From positions 1 to 46,431 of IMG/VR virus record IMGVR_UViG_3300021085_000058: a stretch of 46,431 nt of DNA, one strand, 5' to 3'. The notes below the pieces were generated by a model. It had not been told where the DNA came from. It did no database searches and saw only the letters and a program-made list of their open reading frames with translations. A program made the position numbers and the translations under genes. The stretch's first letter is position 1; every line of letters starts with the position of its first letter. Shown one piece after another: positions 1-8,179 of this stretch. Source of the stretch: a virus.

Positions 1-261
1 GCGAGCCTTAGTACTATAAGAAGGTTTTCTTATTGCAGGTCCTTTCGGCATTGATTTAGCCGGTGTTCCTTTTTTAGAAGCCTTCGATTCTTCTTCATAG
101 TAATCGTTCATCTTCTTAAATGTAAAATTACGTAACCAGATTGGCATCCCATAAATGGTATCGTAATCGAAACCGCCTTTACCATGGAATACTATCTCAT
201 GAATCTGAGTAAACAGATTAACCCTATATTGCTGCGTCAGGCCAAAGAAAGGTAACCCCAA
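1..261 (-). CDS. Partial ORF overlapping the end of the gp26-like gene; possible frameshift extension (tail chaperone T-type)
   Basis: An open frame runs off the left edge and overlaps the last ~38 bases of the gp26-like gene in the +1 frame. Its protein contains QIHEIVFHGKGGFDYDT and then MPIWLRNFTF before a Lys/Ser-rich end. I see no ATG ahead of the conserved part: the frame opens after a TGA near 272, and the only candidate start is a TTG at 261. A +1 slip at the end of the upstream gene (after GCA GCA, just before its ATA TAG) would join the two frames smoothly. Tail-assembly chaperone pairs in many long-tailed phages are made by such a slip, so this may be the C-terminal extension of the upstream protein. 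Alternatives are a TTG start or a sequencing indel. The 3' end lies outside the window. Confidence 0.55.
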   Translation of the reverse strand, partial: MGLPFFGLTQQYRVNLFTQIHEIVFHGKGGFDYDTIYGMPIWLRNFTFKKMNDYYEEESKASKKGTPAKSMPKGPAIRKPSYSTKAR

Positions 262-967
262 TGGGTATCGTCACCCCCTCCTCTGGACCGTTCTCCGGGT
301 AGAATTTCATATCTACATCTGGAGAAATGTTTTCGATGTGTTTCCTAAATGATCTAGAATCTCTAGCTAGGAATTCATTATCAACAAAATCTCTAATAGT
401 TTTAGTTTCACCATCACCATTGACAGCTGTAATCATATACTTTAATCTTGTAGATAAATCAGGTGAAGCTTCTTTATTGATCTTACGTAGTCCAGTAAGT
501 TCTCTTTGAATCTTTGCTTCATCACCGTGAGTTAGCAATTTATACGTTAATTCAACTCCAGTAGTAGGTAATGTATAAGTAAATTCATTCTTACCTTTTT
601 TAAACGCTTTAGAATCAAAGTCTTTCTCTTTTAACAGAGTAAGATCGATAATCTCTTTTGTGTCACCGTAGTTAAATTCATAATCTTTACCGTATCCAAG
701 TACTCTAGCTGCTATCAATAAGGCATTTTTATCACCTATTAATAGATCATTATAGTCTATTTCTTTGTTTACGATTAAAGCTTGTAATAGTTTATCTATT
801 ACTACACCTCTTTCGATGTAATTTTGGTTAGTTAGAATATCCTCTTCTTTTGCAGTCATATATTTCATCTCTATCTTTCCGGATGATAAAGGTGATTCTT
901 CAGAATACAATAAGCCTTTAGAAGGTAATTCTACAATTTCGCTAGGAAATTTGCTTTCTTTGTTCAT
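224..967 (-). CDS. 26: gp26-like baseplate hub / tail assembly protein
   Basis: This 247-aa protein resembles the T4 gp26 baseplate family, an assembly factor for the central hub of the contractile-tail baseplate (T4 gp26 is about 208 aa). The N-terminus has the family-typical pattern of a short lead, LPSKGLLY, then MKYMTAKEEDIL and a helical segment. The C-terminus ends in a short strand, VTIPIGVTFLWPD, followed at once by the stop. It follows the tail tube gene, from which it is separated by a terminator and a TATTTAT motif 30 nt before its ATG. A second frame overlaps its end (see the entry at 1-261), so the product may exist as a short and a frameshifted long form. Family assignment is from pattern recognition only. 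Confidence 0.75.
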   Translation of the reverse strand: MNKESKFPSEIVELPSKGLLYSEESPLSSGKIEMKYMTAKEEDILTNQNYIERGVVIDKLLQALIVNKEIDYNDLLIGDKNALLIAARVLGYGKDYEFNYGDTKEIIDLTLLKEKDFDSKAFKKGKNEFTYTLPTTGVELTYKLLTHGDEAKIQRELTGLRKINKEASPDLSTRLKYMITAVNGDGETKTIRDFVDNEFLARDSRSFRKHIENISPDVDMKFYPENGPEEGVTIPIGVTFLWPDAAI

Positions 968-997
968 ATACTTTATTATTTAAAACTAGTTCTATTA

Positions 998-1004
998 ATA
1001 AATA
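998..1004 (-). promoter_or_regulatory. Putative late promoter element TATTTAT (gp26-like unit)
   Basis: In the transcription direction this reads TTATATTTATTA. It lies 30 nt before the gp26-like ATG and just downstream of the terminator that closes the gp19 unit. Confidence 0.5.
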
Positions 1005-1037
1005 TAAGAAAATTATACTTTGGAACCAACTATATCC

Positions 1038-1065
1038 AAAAAAAAAGCCCCTTATTAGGAGCTTT
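1038..1065 (-). terminator. Intrinsic terminator after gp19
   Basis: On the minus strand, AAAGCTCC and GGGGCTTT (one G-U pair) form an 8-bp stem around a 6-nt loop, followed by a run of nine T. It begins 22 bases after the gp19 stop codon. The stem is fully paired only in the minus-strand RNA (G-U versus a C-A mismatch on the plus strand), which fits a terminator for leftward transcription. Confidence 0.85.
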
Positions 1066-1087
1066 AATTTTTTATGGTCAGTTTTAA

Positions 1088-1573
1088 TTAGTAATTCAAT
1101 ACACAATAATCCATTGCTACAGTAATTGAAAGCTCTGCAACATCAGAAGTAGCCCAGTCAAATGATCCTTGTGCCATATTAGTTATAAATGCACCTTTAA
1201 CTACCCACTCACTAACAACGTCACCTACAGGTCCTAATACATTAAGTGTTAAGTCCTTTTTGTAGAAGTCTGAGTATCCAGCTCTACCGGTAACTGATTC
1301 GTATGATAATCTTGCCCAATCCATTACAGCTTGTGCTCCAGAAGGAGTTATTGGATCATATAGAGTCATATCCATATTTTCCCAATTTCTCTTACCTCTT
1401 ATCTTACGGTAAGTATTCATGTGATCTAATTTAACTTCCTCATCTGTGAAAGAAGGAGCCGTTACATTCTTAATCATGAAAGACGGAATTGCGTCGATAT
1501 ACATGATGAATCTATTTTGTACCTTCGGCTCGAAGGCTCTGAACATTATTTCGTTTGGATCTAGTACTGCCAT
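1088..1573 (-). CDS. 19: Tail tube protein gp19
   Basis: At 161 aa this is almost the same length as T4 gp19 (163 aa), the subunit whose stacked rings form the inner tube of the contractile tail. The N-terminus FRAFEPKVQNRFIMYIDAIP and the segment with LDHMNTYRKIRGKRNWENM match the usual tail tube pattern (PKVQNRF, then a Lys/Arg-rich hairpin). The ATG has no Shine-Dalgarno sequence and is preceded by an A-rich stretch. A TATTTAT element lies 14 nt upstream in the gap after the sheath gene, and a strong terminator follows the stop, so the tube can be made from its own short transcript, consistent with its high copy number. Confidence 0.9.
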   Translation of the reverse strand: MAVLDPNEIMFRAFEPKVQNRFIMYIDAIPSFMIKNVTAPSFTDEEVKLDHMNTYRKIRGKRNWENMDMTLYDPITPSGAQAVMDWARLSYESVTGRAGYSDFYKKDLTLNVLGPVGDVVSEWVVKGAFITNMAQGSFDWATSDVAELSITVAMDYCVLNY

Positions 1574-1587
1574 TTTATTTCTTTATT

Positions 1588-1594
1588 ATAAATA
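1588..1594 (-). promoter_or_regulatory. Putative late promoter element TATTTAT (gp19)
   Basis: Reads CGATATTTATAA toward gp19, 14 nt before its ATG. The 12-base context is identical to the element before gp18. Confidence 0.5.
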
Positions 1595-1608
1595 TCGTTA
1601 GTTTAAAA

Positions 1609-3363
1609 TTATGCTCCAAAAGTTGCACCTGTTGGCTCAATTGTAAAGTCTAGTACTACGAATTCAACTGTTTTAGCTGGTTGAATAAATACCTGACCGA
1701 TTAATTGATTTCTATCAATAGTATCAGGAGTGTTATTTGAATCATCCATTACTATTCTGTAAGCATAAAGACCTTGTCTTTGTACTACTGATTCTAAGTA
1801 AGGATTAACTGTAGCTAAGAATCCATTTCTGGTTGCGATAGTATTTTGTTCGAATACTAAAGTCTTTCCTACATCTCCTAAGAACTTCTTAAGATCAATT
1901 AACAATCTTCTTACGTTTACTCTATCAAGAGCAGACTTCTTCTTTTGTAATGTTTTTTGACCAAATACTGATATTCCGCTTCCTGGGAAAGTAGCAATTG
2001 GGTTAACATTTGCATTATACAATGTATCTCTTTGAGATCTTGTAAGTTTTCTTTCTGCTTGGATTACATTTCCTAATCCACCTCTAGTAAGACCTGCTGG
2101 TGCGAACCAAGGTGCAGCAGCTCCGTCAGTAAATGCATATACTCCTGGTATAACAACTGATGCTGGTATCCATACATTTTTACCTGTAGCTGATTGAGTT
2201 TGTAACCATGGCCAGTAAGTAGCTGCATATGAGCTATTTAATGTTCCTGCTGTTCCTGTTGCATTTGCTACAGTAGCTCCATAGTTCTGTACATCTATTA
2301 CTGCAATAGCATCTCCTCTGCTTTCTGCAGTAGAAATAATTGAGTCTAATGAAGTTTTATGATCTCCAAATTCATATAACAATCCTGGTGCAGAAATTAT
2401 ATTATAAACGTACTCGTCTTGATTTCCTAAGATTGAAATTGCATCTGAATAACAAGCTCCTGTAAGACCTTGTGAATCTGTTCCGTTGATATCTCCAAAG
2501 TACTTATCTCTAGTTGATCCTCCTACTACATTGTCTCCAGTCGCTCCGTGGAATGAACCAGATTGTGCAGTTGGTAAAGATCCTGTAGAAGTTGCTACTC
2601 TTACGTTAATACCATCGTTTGCTAAGTAATCTAATGTTTGTCTTGCAACACCAGATACTCTAATATATTTTGATCTGTTGATATATTCACCAGCAGAAGT
2701 AATGTAATATTGTCCGTTATCGACTGCTTTTGATTTGGATTGGTTACCAATTACAGATTCGATGTAGTTCTCAGAATTTGGATCTAATGATAAATCATTC
2801 CAAGTTTCTAAGATTATTTTGTTTTTTGAGTTATCATCACCACGTCTAATTAATAGACCGAAAGTTCCGTTAACTTTATCTTGATTTACAATCTCCCATC
2901 TTAGGTTATCAGCTGATCCTGATTTGATTGATCCGTCACTATTTTCATCGTAACCAACTTCGTTATAAGAAGATCCTGTTACGTTATTATAGATTGAACC
3001 TTTTCCTAAAGTAGAAAGTGTAAATGGTGCTGCACCGGCATCGTCTGCTGCAACTGCTGTGTTGCTAGCTGTTCCGAATGATCCTGTTACAACTCTTGTT
3101 ACAATTACTGAGTTACCACCTTGATTAAAGTATGATTTAACAGCAATAGAAGTTAAGAACTCCTGTTTAGTAGATCCAGAAGGAAAAGTAGTACCAAACA
3201 TATTCACGTATTGTGCATATGAAGTAACCTTAGTTGGTTCCTCTACTGGTCCTTTTACTGTAGGTCCTAGAATTGCTGCCCCTGCTTCGATTGCGGATGG
3301 AGCGATAAACGAAATGTCGTTTTCTCTCGCTAGTACGCCTGGGGAAATTAATGTTTCTGCCAT
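1609..3363 (-). CDS. 18: Contractile tail sheath protein gp18
   Basis: This 584-aa protein is the sheath subunit that contracts around the tail tube during DNA injection (T4 gp18 is 659 aa). The N-terminus has the sheath signature SPGVLARENDISF and GAAILGPTVKGPVEEPT, followed by a phrase on the same theme of strand exchange, YAQYVNMFGTTF. The C-terminal conserved domain contains RVNVRRLLIDLKKFL, VFEQNT and a final beta segment, VEFVVLDFTIEPTG. The middle part is Gly/Ser/Thr-rich and presumably forms the surface-exposed domains. Two TATTTAT motifs lie in its 112-base leader. Unlike in T4, it is not next to terminase and portal but follows the enzyme island. Confidence 0.93.
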   Translation of the reverse strand: MAETLISPGVLARENDISFIAPSAIEAGAAILGPTVKGPVEEPTKVTSYAQYVNMFGTTFPSGSTKQEFLTSIAVKSYFNQGGNSVIVTRVVTGSFGTASNTAVAADDAGAAPFTLSTLGKGSIYNNVTGSSYNEVGYDENSDGSIKSGSADNLRWEIVNQDKVNGTFGLLIRRGDDNSKNKIILETWNDLSLDPNSENYIESVIGNQSKSKAVDNGQYYITSAGEYINRSKYIRVSGVARQTLDYLANDGINVRVATSTGSLPTAQSGSFHGATGDNVVGGSTRDKYFGDINGTDSQGLTGACYSDAISILGNQDEYVYNIISAPGLLYEFGDHKTSLDSIISTAESRGDAIAVIDVQNYGATVANATGTAGTLNSSYAATYWPWLQTQSATGKNVWIPASVVIPGVYAFTDGAAAPWFAPAGLTRGGLGNVIQAERKLTRSQRDTLYNANVNPIATFPGSGISVFGQKTLQKKKSALDRVNVRRLLIDLKKFLGDVGKTLVFEQNTIATRNGFLATVNPYLESVVQRQGLYAYRIVMDDSNNTPDTIDRNQLIGQVFIQPAKTVEFVVLDFTIEPTGATFGA

Positions 3364-3393
3364 GTTTTGAAAATTATATTATTGAGTACTCTT

Positions 3394-3400
3394 ATAAATA
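3394..3400 (-). promoter_or_regulatory. Putative late promoter element TATTTAT (gp18, proximal)
   Basis: Reads CGATATTTATAA, 30 nt before the gp18 ATG, in a 112-base gap. Confidence 0.5.
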
Positions 3401-3449
3401 TCGTCATTATACCTAAAACGCAATTCGTATTTGCTGTAAGGGTACATAT

Positions 3450-3456
3450 ATAAATA
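3450..3456 (-). promoter_or_regulatory. Second TATTTAT element upstream of gp18 (distal)
   Basis: Reads CTCTATTTATAT, 86 nt before the gp18 ATG. With the proximal copy this makes gp18 the only gene here with two elements in its leader. Confidence 0.4.
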
Positions 3457-3475
3457 GAGTGGGTATATCGTAAAC

Positions 3476-3739
3476 CTAATCTTGAGGTATGAATACTTTT
3501 CTATCGAGATCAAGAGCTCCTTGTCCGTACTTTTCAGTCAATTCTTTACCTATACGTTCTTGAGCTTCTAATGTCTCTTTATTAAAAGAACTTGCACGCT
3601 CTTTTCTATCTTTAATAGATAGCTCTAAAAGACCGATATCGGCTAATTCATTTCTTAAAGCTGTCTTTCTATTTTGTAAAACTAATAGATTATTTACTTC
3701 TTCTTCCTGTAAATTGATCTCTTTTTTTTCTTTTGACAT
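3476..3739 (-). CDS. Small charged helical protein, unknown function
   Basis: This 87-aa protein is rich in Lys, Glu and Leu and is predicted by eye to be mostly helical or coiled coil (LQEEEVNNLLVLQNRKTAL, then ERIGKELTEKYGQ). The C-terminal motif YGQGALDLDRKVFIP looks like a small family found in marine myoviruses, but I cannot name a function. Its ATG directly abuts the TAA of the glycosyltransferase-like gene upstream, so it is probably translationally coupled to the enzyme island. It has no cysteines and no leader-core layout that would suggest a RiPP precursor. Confidence 0.7.
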   Translation of the reverse strand: MSKEKKEINLQEEEVNNLLVLQNRKTALRNELADIGLLELSIKDRKERASSFNKETLEAQERIGKELTEKYGQGALDLDRKVFIPQD

Positions 3740-4585
3740 TTATATTGGGTTTTCTTTTGTTATTAATTTTTTAATTATAGTATTACTAAATACTGGGTAT
3801 TTTTTATATCCGTGAAAATGAGTAAACTTTAACGTATTTAAATGTTTATATAAACCAGATGTGTAACTTACATTAACTAACTTATCTTTAACGTACACAA
3901 AGTTCTGATCTTTAAATGTAAAGGGATTTGCATCGTATATAAACTCATAATCTATATCATAGTCTTCTACAGCTCTCATAAATAAAAACTGTTCTATAAA
4001 AGAAGCATACTTATGTTCTTTACTTTCATTAGGTTTTAATTCTTCTATATTATTAAGTATGTCTTTAAATATGTCAGAAACTAATGAAGGATTATTTACA
4101 ATAAAAACTCCAAAGTTAGGAACTAATCTCCAGTCCCAATCTTTACGGTCGTAGTATTTATAAAATTCTTCTTTGTAAGAATTAAGATAATTTTGGTTTA
4201 AGTATTCTATCTCATTTATATCAGTGAATACTTTTAAATTTACTTCTGGGTATCCGAAGGCAATTGGTTCGTTAGAAGTATGAGTTATATTAGTAAAGAC
4301 ATCAAAGTCTAAATGTACATAAGGTTCTTTTCTTTGTATCATAGCATATATTTTAGGTATGCTAAAAATACTACCTTTAAATGATTCTAATTCTGGCAGT
4401 ACAATAACTTTATTAAAACCAATACCAAACCTTTCAAAGTCTTTTCGGCCTTCTTCGTCCGTATATAATATAGTATTATGAAATTTACCTGCAGTTTGAG
4501 TACTAATCTTAGCATAATGCCAAAAAAACGTACTTTCTAACTCTTTATACGACGATAATCTTTTCCACGTAAATATTGCGTCCAT
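3740..4585 (-). CDS. Putative GT-A type glycosyltransferase
   Basis: This 281-aa protein has features of a metal-dependent sugar transferase. It begins with a short strand (IFTWKRLSS), continues with a sugar-nucleotide fold-like region (NTILYTDEEG, KVIVLPELESF), and has a DxD motif in PYVHLDFDVFTN (residues 93-95). The layout resembles the 285-aa protein at 17374-18231 (each has an EP-F/Y-V strand just before DxD, and a Trp-rich first third), so the two probably belong to one family at opposite ends of the island. Its ATG overlaps the stop of the upstream radical SAM gene by one base (TAATG). Donor and acceptor sugars are unknown. Confidence 0.6.
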   Translation of the reverse strand: MDAIFTWKRLSSYKELESTFFWHYAKISTQTAGKFHNTILYTDEEGRKDFERFGIGFNKVIVLPELESFKGSIFSIPKIYAMIQRKEPYVHLDFDVFTNITHTSNEPIAFGYPEVNLKVFTDINEIEYLNQNYLNSYKEEFYKYYDRKDWDWRLVPNFGVFIVNNPSLVSDIFKDILNNIEELKPNESKEHKYASFIEQFLFMRAVEDYDIDYEFIYDANPFTFKDQNFVYVKDKLVNVSYTSGLYKHLNTLKFTHFHGYKKYPVFSNTIIKKLITKENPI

Positions 4586-5781
4586 TAGATTAATTTATAC
4601 TTAAACAATTTAACCTCTTCAGGAAATAAATCTACAAAAGATTGATTTCTTGATATATCTAAATTATTATTTACCGTTAAAAACTTCTGCCACTGTACTG
4701 GGTCAGCTTCTTTAAAATTTATATGACCTATTATATCTTCCCATTCTTCTCTAATTTCAGGGTACCTTACAGGTGTAGCTCTAATTTTTTCTATGATAGC
4801 TGGTTTTAAACTCTCCCTTATATTAGTAGCATTATAGTAATGAGGGGCATATACACCGTTTCTATATATTCTTATATTTCTATCTTTGCACCATTCAGCT
4901 ACTGCGCCATAATTAAGTACGTTTAGTATCTGATATGTAAAGCATAAGTCATAATGTATATTATGAAATTCTTTTGTATTTTCCAACCAAGTCTCCATAA
5001 TATTTTCAGTTTCATTCCACTTAGCTGGGTATCTTATATATTCAAAATATTTATGTGTACCGTCTATACTAAAAGATATATCTGCTTGTTTAAAATGTTT
5101 AAGTATGTCAACATATTCAGATTTAAAAATAGTTCCGTTAGTATTAAAATGTATGTATTGATTTTTAGCATAACCTTGTTCAACACTATACCTTAGGGCA
5201 TCCCATTGCTTTTTCATCATTAGCGGCTCTCCGCCATACATGTCTAAGTGCCTTACATACTTCATATTAGAATGCAATTGTTCCCATATTAAACTATCAT
5301 CTGTAAAGGCATTATTGTAGGTCTTAGCAATTTGATTTATCTGTTCTTTAGACCATTGTTCATCTGGTCCTAGTGTTAGGTTGTGTTCTTTTTTCCAATT
5401 CATAGATGCACCTAGAGAACACATTCTACAAGCTAAATTACAAATATTACCTAAATTTAACTCTAATGAAAAAGGAGTATTATGTATAACCTGATCACTT
5501 ATAGTTTTTTGATTATCTCTTACTCGCTTGCTTGCTCTTCCTAAAGCCTCTTCTTGCCAACAAGTTTCGCAAGCAGGATGTTTAATATTATTTTTAAAAG
5601 CATTTCTTATTTCATCTAATGTAGGTGAAGAGAAAGCTTCTTCAAAAGTATGAGTTTTAACGTTCATATCTTCTCCTTTGCGGTCTTTATACTTTACTCC
5701 TCTTGTTAAACAACAGGGAGAGTATGTACCATCAGTATGAATCCTTAACCCAGCATCAATATTTGTACACTTTAAACTCAT
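4585..5781 (-). CDS. Radical SAM enzyme with Cys-rich N-terminal twitch-like domain (A)
   Basis: This 398-aa protein carries the radical SAM signature CNLACRMC (Cys 114, 118, 121), which binds the [4Fe-4S] cluster that cleaves S-adenosylmethionine, and a GGEP motif (183-186) that contacts SAM. Ahead of the barrel is a cysteine set, C5, C23-C24, C71 and C74 (SPCC ... CETCW), suited to a second Fe-S cluster. That arrangement matches proteins called twitch domain-containing radical SAM. A short tail (LDISRNQSFVDLFPEE) is shared with copy C. It overlaps the upstream gene by four bases (ATGA), within a chain of six such genes. The substrate is unknown; protein or sugar modification are both possible. 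Confidence 0.88.
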   Translation of the reverse strand: MSLKCTNIDAGLRIHTDGTYSPCCLTRGVKYKDRKGEDMNVKTHTFEEAFSSPTLDEIRNAFKNNIKHPACETCWQEEALGRASKRVRDNQKTISDQVIHNTPFSLELNLGNICNLACRMCSLGASMNWKKEHNLTLGPDEQWSKEQINQIAKTYNNAFTDDSLIWEQLHSNMKYVRHLDMYGGEPLMMKKQWDALRYSVEQGYAKNQYIHFNTNGTIFKSEYVDILKHFKQADISFSIDGTHKYFEYIRYPAKWNETENIMETWLENTKEFHNIHYDLCFTYQILNVLNYGAVAEWCKDRNIRIYRNGVYAPHYYNATNIRESLKPAIIEKIRATPVRYPEIREEWEDIIGHINFKEADPVQWQKFLTVNNNLDISRNQSFVDLFPEEVKLFKYKLI

Positions 5782-6806
5782 ATTATAGTAAGGTTATGTC
5801 TAATGTTAGTAACTTGAGGTAGTGTTCTATATACCTTCATTAATTCTGGAAATTGAGAATGATTAGGATTCCCTACATCTACTGAATTAAATTTTTCATC
5901 TGACCAATGTCCCCAGTTAACAACTCTATTATAAAATACACTCCACTCTTTATTTTTACCTCCAAATATTTTACCGGCTAATTCATAAAAGTCTTTCATT
6001 TCAGTAAAATTATCATTCTGAACTACGAAAGATAGAGTAACGTTTTTTAGTGTGGGTATGTTAGATATATACTCCAAGTTACTCATTAGTGTATCCCATT
6101 TGCCTCCTAGTCTAGTTTTATTTTCATAAGTATCTTTACAAGCTGCATCTACAGATATCTCACAACTCTTAACAAATCTATGTACATTTTGCATTCTAGT
6201 CCAATTAGATTCATTCCATAGTGTAGCATTGGTATGTAAATGGATTGATTGTAACTTAGGGTACTTAGTAGGATCAAATCTCATCATCCATTTTCTAAAA
6301 GTTCTAGAGAAAAATGCATCTCCAGATCCTGTACATTCTATATGTGTTAGTTCTTCCCCTACTTGGTCTTCTATATTCTGTATTAACTCTTCTGTTCTTT
6401 CTCTCTGTTTGCCTTCGTAATTTATAAAAGTTAATCTACAAGAAGGACATTTTAAATTACAGCTCTGGTCAAAATTATATTTAAGTTGATGAGGATACTG
6501 GTTTTCAAATTCGTCTTTTCTTTCTATATATTCTGATTTAGGTATAAAACCAGTTGTTTTACCTTCTTTTAATCCTGTTAGTTTAGGACATCTAGATTCT
6601 ATGCAGTACTTATATGAACCATCAAGCATACTATCTCTAATAGCTTGAGCTTTTTCTGATTTAAAGTTTTCTAATATGTTATTAGGATTTCCTAGATCTT
6701 CGGGTAACCAGTTTGGGCAACACATAAACATTTTATGGTCAAATATTTCTGCAAACTCAAATGGTTGAGTACAGACCCAATCTTTCTTATCTAAGACTTT
6801 TGTCAT
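5778..6806 (-). CDS. Radical SAM enzyme, divergent short member (B)
   Basis: At 342 aa this is the shortest of the six radical SAM proteins. The cluster motif is CNLKCPSC (Cys 116, 120, 123). The N-terminal cysteines C12, C29-C30, C68 and C73 follow the same pattern as in the neighbours. The usual GGEP is replaced by TGSGDAF at about 159-165, so the SAM-methionine contact is made differently or the active site is specialised. It also lacks much of the C-terminal region seen in the others. It overlaps both neighbours by four bases (ATGA). Its substrate may differ from that of the others. Confidence 0.85.
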   Translation of the reverse strand: MTKVLDKKDWVCTQPFEFAEIFDHKMFMCCPNWLPEDLGNPNNILENFKSEKAQAIRDSMLDGSYKYCIESRCPKLTGLKEGKTTGFIPKSEYIERKDEFENQYPHQLKYNFDQSCNLKCPSCRLTFINYEGKQRERTEELIQNIEDQVGEELTHIECTGSGDAFFSRTFRKWMMRFDPTKYPKLQSIHLHTNATLWNESNWTRMQNVHRFVKSCEISVDAACKDTYENKTRLGGKWDTLMSNLEYISNIPTLKNVTLSFVVQNDNFTEMKDFYELAGKIFGGKNKEWSVFYNRVVNWGHWSDEKFNSVDVGNPNHSQFPELMKVYRTLPQVTNIRHNLTII

Positions 6807-8179
6807 ATTAAAGGTCTAGTATTTACTTTTGCTTTAGGCTCTTCTTTTTTACCTTTAGGTAATTTTTTCCAATCTATACCTGCTGTCTCTAATCTATGTC
6901 TTATTTCTTTAAACCATTGTTCATATTGAGGATTAACTTCTAAGAATGACTGTTTTCTACTTATATCTAAATAAACAGTATTAGCAAGTAAACTCTGTTC
7001 TTCTGCATGTTGATCTCCACTAAACGGTTCATTAACAAAACTCTTCCAGCTTTCCAAGCCGTATTCTACTACTACTCTATATTTAGAAGGGACTCTATTA
7101 TCTCTATAGTCTATAAGTTTATCTATCAACTGGTCTTTTAGGTACTGAGGTAATAATCTAATATCGTAAAACTTAGGGGTAGTTAAAAGATTATTAACAT
7201 TAATTTTATCTACATCTATATTTAATTCTGCCGCTACATCAATTAATTCATCTATAAAGAACATATTTAATAGACTAACGGTAGGAGAAAAATAAATTTG
7301 TATGCCTGTTCCTTGACATTTTTTAATATTCTGGTAAACGTTATTCCATTTAGTTCCGTCTCTAATTACTTCTGCTAAAGTTCCTACAGCATCTAAAGAA
7401 GCAAATAATTGTATATTACCTTTAGGATCATCTAAAAACTTTTGCCACATACCGAATAGATCCCATTTTTTAAACTTAAGATGACTAAAATTAGTATTAT
7501 ATCTTAACCTAACATCAGTTCTACCTGCTGCTATAAGTTTTTCTAGAATCATATAATGTTCCTCCATTACTAAAGGTTCGCCTCCTGCAAAGTATATCTC
7601 TTCTACATCATTAATAAACTTATCAACTAATTCAAAAGTATTTTCTTTACCGTTAGAATTAAATTCTAGTACTCCTTTTGTATCTGAAGCCGTATTATCA
7701 CCGTGTAGCTCTACTGCCTCTTTATGCCATTTACTACTTGAATAAACTCCACACATTCTACACTTAAAGTTACAAATATTAGACCATCTAAAGTCCCAAT
7801 ATCTTAATTTAAATTCTTTTGCTTCTCCAGTCTCCTCATCAGTCATATCTAATACCTCTGTAATACGATTTTTAAAATAATCGTTATGAGTAAACCTAGG
7901 GCTATTAAGTCCATTGTCTTCGATTAGAAAACATCTTTGACAAAGACTAGGTCTTTTACCATGTATCATTTTTTTTCTGATGTCTTTCATGGTATCTCCA
8001 TTCCATATCTCTTCTAGAGTGTCATCTTTTGTATTCCCTATATTATCTCCATAAGGAGCCATACAACAAGGGTATATATCACCGTTTGGCTGTACATTTA
8101 AGTGTACCCAGGGTAAGATACAGAAGGTTTCTGTGCTTTTCAGCTTATCGTGTTTAGGAAATTTAAATTTTGTGCTCAT
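6803..8179 (-). CDS. Radical SAM enzyme with Cys-rich N-terminal twitch-like domain (C)
   Basis: This 458-aa enzyme has the clearest form of the family layout. It has FCILPWVHLNVQPNGDIYPCC (C20, C38-C39), CQRC (C80, C83), CNFKCRMC (C136, C140, C143) and AGGEPL (199-202). The barrel is followed by a region with LDISRKQSFLEVNP, shared with copy A, and a Lys/Pro-rich tail of about 25 residues. The CxxPW and NG...PCC phrases are typical of SPASM/twitch-type auxiliary cluster domains, here at the N-terminus instead of the usual C-terminus. It overlaps copy D by 17 bases. The function is inferred only as radical chemistry on an unknown, possibly macromolecular, substrate. Confidence 0.9.
   Translation of the reverse strand: MSTKFKFPKHDKLKSTETFCILPWVHLNVQPNGDIYPCCMAPYGDNIGNTKDDTLEEIWNGDTMKDIRKKMIHGKRPSLCQRCFLIEDNGLNSPRFTHNDYFKNRITEVLDMTDEETGEAKEFKLRYWDFRWSNICNFKCRMCGVYSSSKWHKEAVELHGDNTASDTKGVLEFNSNGKENTFELVDKFINDVEEIYFAGGEPLVMEEHYMILEKLIAAGRTDVRLRYNTNFSHLKFKKWDLFGMWQKFLDDPKGNIQLFASLDAVGTLAEVIRDGTKWNNVYQNIKKCQGTGIQIYFSPTVSLLNMFFIDELIDVAAELNIDVDKINVNNLLTTPKFYDIRLLPQYLKDQLIDKLIDYRDNRVPSKYRVVVEYGLESWKSFVNEPFSGDQHAEEQSLLANTVYLDISRKQSFLEVNPQYEQWFKEIRHRLETAGIDWKKLPKGKKEEPKAKVNTRPLI

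Noticed and set aside
3476-3739. RiPP precursor for the radical SAM enzymes
   Set aside because: The 87-aa protein (and the 83-aa one at 15545) are charged helices without Cys-rich or repeated core regions, so there is no support for a precursor peptide.
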